A stretch of DNA of 64,000 nt from Halicephalobus mephisto. Taxonomy: Eukaryota > Nematoda > Chromadorea > Rhabditida > Panagrolaimidae. The stretch spans positions 1 through 64,000 of the forward strand of contig SWDT01000169.1 in the NCBI GenBank assembly GCA_009193035.1. The letters run 5' to 3'. Shown piece by piece: positions 56,001 to 64,000 of this stretch. Numbering within the stretch: position 1 is the stretch's first letter; each line of letters opens with the position of its first letter. Position numbers and translations under genes: made by a program. The notes beneath the pieces are model-generated. The model worked only from the letters and a program-made list of their open reading frames with translations, had not been told where the DNA came from and ran no database searches.

Positions 56001-59000
56001 AAATTTAGTGAGTTTTTAAAATTAAAATTAACAAAATTTTCCGGAAGATTTTCAAATTTTCTAGAATCTAGTTGACAGTTTTCAAATTTCGGAAAATTTC
56101 ATGAATGATTTTGGAATTTTCTAAGGTACAGTAGAAGGTTCTGGAACATTCTAGACATCTATAAAAGATTCTGGAACTTTTACTAACATTTTGGAAGTTT
56201 TTGAACAATTTACAAACCTAATAGAAAATTTCGAAACTGAATAACTTTATGAAAATTTCTAGAATCTTCCAAGATATATTAGAAAATCCTAGAAACTTAC
56301 AAAAATCTGAATTTTCTAAAATTTTATATAAATTTCCAAAATTTTCTGAAGATTTAGAATTTAATTTAAAATTTTTGAAATTCTCAGAATCCATTAGAAA
56401 TTTCTAGAACCTTCCAGGATATATTAGAAAATCCTAAAAACTTACAAAAATCTGAATTTTCTAAAATTTTATATAAATTTCCAAAATTTTCTGAGGATTT
56501 GGAATTTAATTTAAAATTTTTGAAATTCTCAGAATTCATTAGAAATTTTTAGAACCTTCCAGGATATATTAGAAAATCCTAGAAACTTACAAAAATCTGA
56601 ATTTTCTAAAATTTTATATAAATTTCCAAAATTTTCTGAGGATTTGGAATTTAATTTAAAATTTTTGAAATTCTCAGAATTCATTAGAAATTTCTAGAAT
56701 TTCAAAAAAGTTTTCACAATCTAATTTTTCGATATTTAAAACTTTAAATTTATAAATTTTAAAAGAAATTCTAAAAATCTCCGTCGAAGTTTTTTAAAAA
56801 CATTTATTAATTTTGAGTAATTTAATTTTGAAAAATAATTTCAGCAAACGGCCCCTGCAAAGATTATTTTCCTTATAGCTAACGTATGTACTCTTGCTTG
56901 TGTTCCTTGTCGACTAATGAGGAATTTACTGCTCGAAGAAGCTTTACTAGTTATCGCTCTTCCTGGATCTTGGATGTTTTTACTGTTTTTTGCAAGAAGT
57001 TACAAATTAACTGGTCCTTTTGTCCAGATGATCTACAGTATGATTGCTGGTGACATGATTCGATTCGCGATTATTAGTGCTATTTTCCTCATATCATTCA
57101 GTCAAGTTTTTTATTTCGTCGGAAAAGACATGTCTGTCAAGCAAAATTTGCCCGCCGACGACAACAGTCATTGTGATATTACTGGTTATTCAATTTACAC
57201 ATACAGTACTTTTTTGGAGACATTTGTCACTTTATTCAGAGCTAGTATGGGTGGCTATGATGTGAGGTTTAATTTAATTTTTATATTTAATTTTGATTTT
57301 TATATTTAATTTTGATTTTGATTTTTAATTTTTATATTTAATTTTGATTTTAGTACGAGGAATTTGGTTGTACGAATTATGAACCTTTGACGAAGACCTT
57401 GTTCGTTTTCTACATGTTCATCATGCCGATCATGATGATAAACATCCTCATCGCCATGATGGGCAACACGTACACGACCATCATCACCCAAGCAGAGAAA
57501 GCCTGGAGACAGCAATATGCGCAAATCGTCATGGTCCTGGAGAGATCCGTAGACAGACAAAAACTGATCTCGAGTCAGTTGGAGTACTCCATAAAACTCC
57601 AAGATCAAGATGCCAGAGGTCTCATGGTCATCAAGCAGACTAAAAAGACCAGGGCCAGACAAAGAAGACAAGCAATAACTAACTGGAAGGTTGGTAGTTA
57701 TTTTTTATTTCAACTTAATTTCTAGAATCTCTCAAAATAGAAAATTTTATAACTTCTTAGAATGTTTTACAAAATTCTATAATCTCATAAGTCTTGAAAC
57801 TGAAAAATGTCTGAAGTTTTTCCGAATCTTTTAGAAATTCTTTGGAACTGTCTGAAACTTAGGATTCTGAAAGTTTATGTTTTGTGTCATCAAAGTTGAC
57901 GGTCAGAATCCGAACTCAAAGTTGATGATTAAAGTTCAAAATTAAAGTTGACCATCAGAAGTGAAAATTCCGAATTCGAAAAACAAAATTTTTATTTTTT
58001 ATTTCGAAAAATCGATATATCAAACTTTATCAATCTAGGTAAAACAACTTTTTGAAATAAAAAAATCAAATTTAACAATAAAAATCCAAATTTCGACTTT
58101 GAAGTTTAATAATACGAAGAACTGATGGTTTTTGGAATTTGTGTTAAACTATTTTTAATAATTTTTATATTTGTTAAATTAGAATTTCATGAGTTTCTGG
58201 AATCTTCAAAAATCTCATGGGAACTGAAAAAATCATCCGAAATCTTAAGTTCTGGGAATTTTTTTTGAGATTTATGTTTCTTAAGACAGAAACTAGATTG
58301 AAAAACTACTTGAAGAAATATCCTGAATACCAGGGAGTGTGGAATACTGTAGGGATGAGTGAGACTTGACTGTAGTTGTGTGGAGGTTATATAATAACTG
58401 TTATCTTTGTTTTATTGTTCTAGTGAAGACTATTAATATATTTCTGTTTACAATTTCAACGGTGCTAAACTATTTTTTAACAACTTCTAATTCTTCAAAT
58501 AATTGTTACACCTGTGTCTTCATTGGCTGTTACGTAACGAAGCCAGAACACGGTTTCTGAAGGAATGCCCTACGTACTGGGTGGTGAGCATACTGTAGAT
58601 ATGACAGACCGAGTGTTGACTAGTTATGTCATATGTAGTTGTTGTTGTGCTCGATGTTATTATTTGGATAAATAAAAAAACTCATATTTCTCATTCCTCG
58701 TCCAACTCTACTGATCTACGAAATTTAACAATGATATATTTTTACTTTTAGAATATGTCAAGAAAAGTTATGAATCTCGTGAACAAAGTCGGAACTGAAC
58801 ATGTTCGGATGGCCCTCCACAGTCATGAGAAACTCTACGACGATTTTCTGAACATGAAAACTCAGCGATCACCCACAGGCGCTGTTGATAGTGTCCACGC
58901 CCATGTTGCTCATACCTCTTCTAGCGGAAATGTATGAATTTCGTTTTTGTTTATTTAAAAAGTTAAAATTTCTAGAATGATGGATTGGACAACATCGAAC

Positions 59001-59647
59001 AAAAACTAGAAAGTGCTTTGGTGATGATGGAAGCGGCCAAGAAAGTCGCCCTTTCTTCTCCGAAGCATCTGAAGCCGACTCTCCCGCCTTCCGAACATCC
59101 CAATGCTGTCCATCAAGACATAGATGCCGTTTCTACAGCAGGTTCTCCCATCAAGAAGACCGTCATTACATCCTTCACGAACACAGTAAGAACATCAACA
59201 AGAGAATCTTTGACTTCAATTTCCCAATCTGTGGGCCTTAAAAGCACTCTAGGATTCTCGGTCAAGAAAGTCAGAGGAGTAGAACAACTAACTTCAGTTA
59301 CCGTACCCAACATGCCTACGGCTCAAGGAAAACTCCCTCACAGTGACAGTAACCCCTCAATTGTCTCTCCAATTCCTGGAAACTCAAAAGTAAGTCCATC
59401 CTCGAGTTCGAACAGCAACAGTCCTGTTGTCCATACATCGTCCGGTTCACTATCCAAACCAACAAGTGCCAACGGGTTCGCTTTGAGTGATTCTGAACGA
59501 GCAAATCAGCACGTCTTCAGAATGGCTGACTTCACTCCTCCTCCCAGAGCTGTCAGTCCCAGAATCCGGAGTGATTTATTTCGAAAAAAAGAAAGTCCAA
59601 CAAAAGCCAGTTCTGCTTCTTCTCTCAATTCCAATTCCAGGTTTTAA
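53056..59647 (+). CDS. osm-9: TRPV cation channel, OSM-9 type
   Basis: Eleven exons (53056-53227, 53892-54040, 54084-54611, 54655-54798, 55246-55327, 55618-55733, 55774-56007, 56845-57261, 57354-57689, 58752-58931, 58976-59647) give about 1009 residues with all phases consistent. Ankyrin repeats fill about residues 120-330 ([42 protein letters not shown]). [15 protein letters not shown] follows. Helix S1 starts near 400 ([17 protein letters not shown]), and the pore reads [11 protein letters not shown] near 604-614. S6 is [14 protein letters not shown] with a TRP-helix WRQQ after it. The roughly 280-residue C-terminal tail is rich in Ser, Pro and Lys. In C. elegans, OSM-9 works with OCR subunits in olfactory, osmotic and touch cilia. 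Large introns carry repeats. Confidence 0.92.
53390..53740. repeat. Tandem repeat of about 170 bp in a TRPV intron
   Basis: GAGAAAATTTCGTAATAATA and AAGATGTGAAAGATTTTGAG recur two to three times within the first intron (53228-53891). Confidence 0.75.
56265..56705. repeat. Three copies of a 144-bp unit in a TRPV intron
   Basis: ATATATTAGAAAATCCTA recurs at about 56274, 56419 and 56562. AAAATCTGAATTTTCTAAAA also recurs in each copy. The intron is 56008-56844. Confidence 0.9.
57885..58115. repeat. Dispersed copy of the PKC-intron element
   Basis: ATCTAGGTAAAACAACTTTT followed by TCCAAATTTCGACTTTGAA matches the arms of the inverted-repeat element at 28,800-29,345. AGTTCAAAATTAAAGTTGAC-like blocks flank it. 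It lies in the 1,062-bp TRPV intron 57690-58751. Confidence 0.6.
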
Positions 59648-59743
59648 AAATTGTAAAAATTTCAAGTTATTCTTTTATAAAAATATTTCTGAGCAATCAA
59701 AATAAGAACACTTGGTGTCCTTAACCTAAATTATTGCTGAAAA

Positions 59744-62700
59744 TTAACAAAAGTATTCTTTCGTGAATCCAGATTCAACAAGGGGTTCAGCAGATTTACT
59801 CGGACTACAGTAAGCCACGGCATTTTCGTTGGTTTTATATACTCCATCTGGTCTACTTCTGAGGTAACAAACGAGAATACACAATGCGAACGCCAGTAAC
59901 AAAGCAGTCAACACACCTATAGCTGCTGAAACAAAATAATTATTAAATTATTAAATTTTACTGTTAAAAATCGTTCCAATTTTCAAAACGATATAATTTT
60001 CCGAAATTTTTAAATTTCTGTGAAAATAATAATTTTCAGAAATTTTTTAATTTCTATGAAAATAATAATTTTCTAATTTTTGTAATATTATTTTTTAATA
60101 ATTAACTTACGTGTAATCAACAGTAATCTTTGTTGATTTTTAACAACAGAAGAAATCTGGATGTCGGAATCCGATTCTACCATTTCTATTGTCTTACTGT
60201 ATTGACTGAAATTTAATTATTAAAAATGAATTAATTTTAAAAACTTACAGATGATCATAGGGACAACTGCCAAATTTAATTTTCCCTTTAAAATTAAGTC
60301 GAGAATCAGATGGATTTTTTAAAGGAAAAGTAGATCCTATTTTAAGTCGAGATATACAACCCGTGAATTCTAAAATTATCATTAATTATAAAATTAAAAA
60401 ACCAAACATTATTAATTTAAAAAATTCTAAATTATTATTAATTACTAAATTTAGAAAATTTAAAATAAAATCATTACTAGTTATTACATTTTAAAAACTC
60501 TGAATTATTATCAATTACTAAATTTAGAAAATTTAAAATAAAATTATTACCAGTTTAAAAAATTCTAAATTATTATTAATTACTAAATTCAGAAAATTCT
60601 AGATAAAATTATTACTAATTTAAAAAATTCTAAATCATTACTAGTTATTATATTTTAAAAACTCTGAATTATTATCAATTACTAAATTTGGAAAATTTTA
60701 AATAAAATTATTACTAATTTAAAAAATTCTAAATAAAATTATTAATTGCTAAATTCCAAAAACTCACGTTTGTCAATAAAATCCCAAGAATTAAGAGACA
60801 AAAAGAAAGAAAAATTCCCTTCAATTTTAATTGCAGATTCCCCGTTCAAAGTTAATAAAAATTCGTTTTTGTCTGCACAGAATTCAATATCCTTTGTTTT
60901 GTCGTCGTTGATACGTTGTTTCTTATAAGTGTGATTATGACGGAAAAAAAATCCATCATATATGAGAATGTTTAAAAATCCTTTGGAATCGATACTCATG
61001 TTGAAAGAACTTTCTGCAAAATGAGCTTTTGCTCTCATCAATGAAACGTTCTTGACCAAAGTATGGACGTTCATACGGTAGCATGTAGCTATTTGAGCTG
61101 GATGTTGCCAAGGAATATACAGTTTCGATCCAGTTGGGATCCACATTCCAATTTCTTGTTCGCATTTTTCTCCCGCAAAAGGTGTCATAGAACAATTGCA
61201 TTTATATGTATCGTAGTATTCTGTGCAGGAGCCATTGTTTGAACAACGATTCAATTGGCAGTAGCCATTGGAGCCCAGTTGGACCCCTAGTGGATTCTGT
61301 TTTCTGACCATTTGACCAAGCTCAATTTCCTTTCCGCAAATATAGAATCCTCTCAATTGTCCTGCATACCCGGCATTTCCTCGTGCTGTTCGAGATCCAA
61401 TAATAAAAGTATACGTTGTCGGCAAAAGGTAAAATGCAGAAAGAATTTTTTCAGCACCATCAATAATGAGTTTCATCGATCTTGGATCAACTTCCCAATA
61501 AATAGAATGCCATCGATTATCGTTGAGGATTTCATCACTGACAATTTCACTTGTTCTTCCAGCATTTACTACTTGTCCCACAATTTTACCTCCTCTAACA
61601 AATATCTGGAACCAACGTTCTCCATTTGCGGATTCCCAAGTCCAAATCGTCATCGAAGAATGAGAAAAACGAGCTTGAAAATAAACATCGAACACGTTTC
61701 CAGAAAAAGATTGAGATCCAACAAGGTGCTGATTCCTGTCAACAAAGGTCACAGTTTCATGAACATCTGAAAAAACCAAATATTATTAAAAATAACAATT
61801 TCCACGCTTTCGATAGGAATTTCCGAAATATCTAGTTTTGAATAATTCTGAAAAATTTCAAAAACTTCTATAATTCTGAAAGATTAAACAACTTCAATGA
61901 AATTGTAAAAGAATTCAAAACTTCTTATTTGAAAGATTCCAGAGTATTCTAAAAATTTCCATAAAATCATGGAATTTCAAAATTTGTGCATAATTCTGAA
62001 AAATTTCAAAAACTAAAAATCCAATTTCTCAAAACTACGTAATTTCGAACAATTTTCGAAATTTTCATTGAATTTCGAAATATTTTACAAACTTCCACAA
62101 GATTTTTCAGAATTTTAAAAACATTTACAAAATTTTATCAGATTCCAGAAGCCTCCATGGGATTCTCAAAAGTTCTAAAACTTGATTTCGGAAAATTCCA
62201 GGGAATTAGAATTATATATATATATATATGTATATATGTAATTGAACTTACATCTTCTTGCACATTGGAGTGGTCCGATGGTGACATTAGCAGAAGTTTT
62301 ATAAGCAGTTCCGCCGACGAATAATTGCATAACAGGAAGCAATTGTGAGTGTGTATTGAATCCTTCGTCCACTCCGTCTCTTCCAGAATCACAATTACAT
62401 GTACTATGATGTATACAACTTGTATTCATCGCACAAGAACACATCCTCGAATACGGCGGAGCATCTGCCCACTGAAGTCCATGTTGTCCATTTCTAGTTG
62501 CATACCAAGTTGAAGGACGTCTTTCGTTGTTGTATGTCATCAACTTTGTTCCACCTTGACATTCAAATCGCATATGTTGTCGACAACTTTCAAATCCTTC
62601 AACAAATCTATCAAGTTCATTGTCACCTATTTGATAGATTAAATCCTTTTTAACGGCGCCTGGTTCGACTTCTCCACTGACAAACACACTTGGTTCTTTG

Positions 62701-64000
62701 ACAAACTTTCCATTTGTTGAAAGGGAATAATAATCCAAGATAGTCCAATCATCCGAATCCTCAATTGACATGCTTTCATCGGATTTAACAGCTGTTGTGC
62801 ATTTGACCTTAAATGGCTGTAAAGGTCCCCCGCCATCCAAATCAATCATTGTGGATCCACTTTTGGAAGGATTTGGTTTAAGCTTTTTCGGCAAAGCAAA
62901 TGGGAACACTGTAGGAGTTACTTTTGTTGTTGATTTATAATCTTCACAAGATCTCGGAAGAGTCGAAGTATGACAGTAATTTCCGGCATAATTCTCGATA
63001 CAATCACATTTGAATCCATCTAGTTCTGTTTGAGTACATATTCCGTTATTTTCACAAGGATTCGGAGTACATTTGTCAATTAACGCACATTTTCCTTTCA
63101 TCACTTTTCCATAAATAATTGAAGCTGATTTCAAATCTACAGTAGCCGATCGATAACAACCAGGAGCCGAAATTTTGAACGATGCCATTCTTAATCCGAT
63201 TTTTCTGACAACAATTCCCTCTAACCAAAGTACAGTAGCACCATCAACATCCACATCAAGTCTTCCTCCTCGGAGTTTCACAGACAAAGCATGCCATCCT
63301 CCATCCGTTACTGTAATTGCCGGTAATGATCGTTGACTAATTTGATTGTTTTCCGTTTCCAACATTAAAGTCTGATTTCTGTCCACAACAATTGAAACTA
63401 AAGTTGAATTATTTGCATCAATGATCGTCAACAAAGAAGATTGAACTGGTAAAAGCCGAAATTCAAATGCAAATGGCAGGAATGAATACGGGATATGGAC
63501 AGCTCCACTTTGGATTGTCAGAGATTGAGGTTGCGGCATTTGACACTCTCTCAAAGAAGACGGTGCATATTTTAGAAGATCGATATTATTCAAAGTCACG
63601 CGAGCCAGACAACCGTGAAATGAGGTCTCGATGTCGGTACTGTATTGATCTTCAGGACGACCACCAATCTCAATTTGAAAATTAAAGTCCAATTTACGAT
63701 AAAGTCCACTGGGGATTGTTGAATTCATCAAGATGCCATCGACATAGAGTTGAACAGAGTCAAATTGATGTGACCATTTGAATTCATGCCATTCTCCATC
63801 GTTCAACGCTTTCCCTGCTGTGATTGATGTTCGAGATAAAGATCCAAAATCAAAAATCGTCTCTACTCTGCCACCTGTGATCTGAGCAATGAGCATATCT
63901 CCCTGGTCAGCAACAGAAAAGAAAAATATTCCATTTTCGAAAGTTTTAAAGATAACGATCAGCTCATTCTCGTACATGGAAACAAGACCAGCTTTGAACG
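59744..64000 (-). CDS. nlr-1: CASPR / neurexin-IV-type cell adhesion protein, partial (NLR-1 type)
   Basis: Five exons (>62252-64000, 60768-61766, 60249-60369, 60111-60205, 59744-59925) cover about 1048 C-terminal residues; the 5' end is outside the window. Domains in order are two laminin-G domains, an EGF repeat (CTPNPCENNGICTQTELDGF), and a fibrinogen-like segment (STWYATRNGQHGLQWADAPP). A third LamG, a second EGF (CSNNGSCTEYYDTYKCNC), a fourth LamG, one membrane helix (GVLTALLLAFALCILVCYL) and a tail of about 39 residues follow. This order is diagnostic of CNTNAP/neurexin-IV. The tail has RSRPDGVYKTNEN, like the protein-4.1-binding site, and ends KEYFC, near the usual PDZ ligand position. 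The family organises cell junctions and neuron-glia or epithelial contacts. It converges tail-to-tail with the TRPV gene, 96 bp apart. Confidence 0.92.
60400..60767. repeat. AT-rich tandem repeat in a CASPR intron
   Basis: Four to five units of about 65-80 bp containing AATTACTAAATTTAGAAAAT and AAATAAAATTATTACTA fill the intron 60370-60767. Confidence 0.8.
62205..62240. repeat. TA microsatellite
   Basis: TATATATATATATATATG followed by TATATATG, about 15 dinucleotides, in the CASPR intron 61767-62251, near the splice donor of the upstream exon. Confidence 0.9.

Overview
The window is nuclear DNA from a nematode, most likely a rhabditid relative of Caenorhabditis. Its genes have many short introns (about 40-50 bp) ending in TTTCAG or TTTTAG, the non-coding DNA is very AT-rich, and several genes have a T-rich AG acceptor just before the start codon, as expected for spliced-leader trans-splicing. 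The best-conserved genes match nematode nervous-system genes: a TRPV channel of the OSM-9 type, a CASPR/neurexin-IV protein of the NLR-1 type, a novel PKC of the TPA-1 type and an allatostatin-C-like neuropeptide. As far as I recall, osm-9, tpa-1 and the FDX2 homologue all lie on C. elegans chromosome IV, so this may be the equivalent chromosome. That is inference.

Left part, 1-12.2 kb, looks like an accessory region. It holds an unusual HSP70-like protein without a substrate-binding domain but with a CaaX-like end, and a broken fragment of a paralogue. It also holds an inverted-repeat (MITE-like) element with a third dispersed copy, a piggyBac-like transposase tail and a tRNA-derived repeat. 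Two tandem paralogues fuse a ubiquitin-like domain to a divergent kinase-like domain. Between those paralogues lies a decayed adenain-like cysteine protease of the Maverick/Polinton type. This cluster is the best candidate for something new, because nematode Mavericks are known to carry kinase-related cargo genes.

Middle part, 12.2-18.3 kb, is compact: a 66-residue acidic protein, the mitochondrial citrate carrier (SLC25A1, minus strand), a doubtful small basic ORF, a tandem repeat, an SLC36-type amino-acid transporter with two GC-AG introns, and a 151-residue secreted orphan.

Right part, 18.3-64 kb, alternates conserved genes with long AT-rich tracts. In order: neuropeptide precursor (+), PKC (-, with two candidate first exons), a CRTAP/leprecan-like protein (-), a four-TM protein (+), mitochondrial ferredoxin FDX2 (-), a TspanC8-like tetraspanin (+), TRPV channel (+), and the CASPR gene (-), which runs off the right edge. 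FDX2 and the tetraspanin share a 189-bp divergent promoter region. From about 17.5 kb rightward, introns and intergenic DNA are filled with alternating A-runs and T-runs spaced near 10 bp. This resembles the periodic An/Tn clusters (PATCs) of Caenorhabditis. Many minisatellites, with units from 20 to about 170 bp, lie in the same DNA.

Gene models were assembled by eye from splice sites, reading phase and protein families. No search or alignment program was run.
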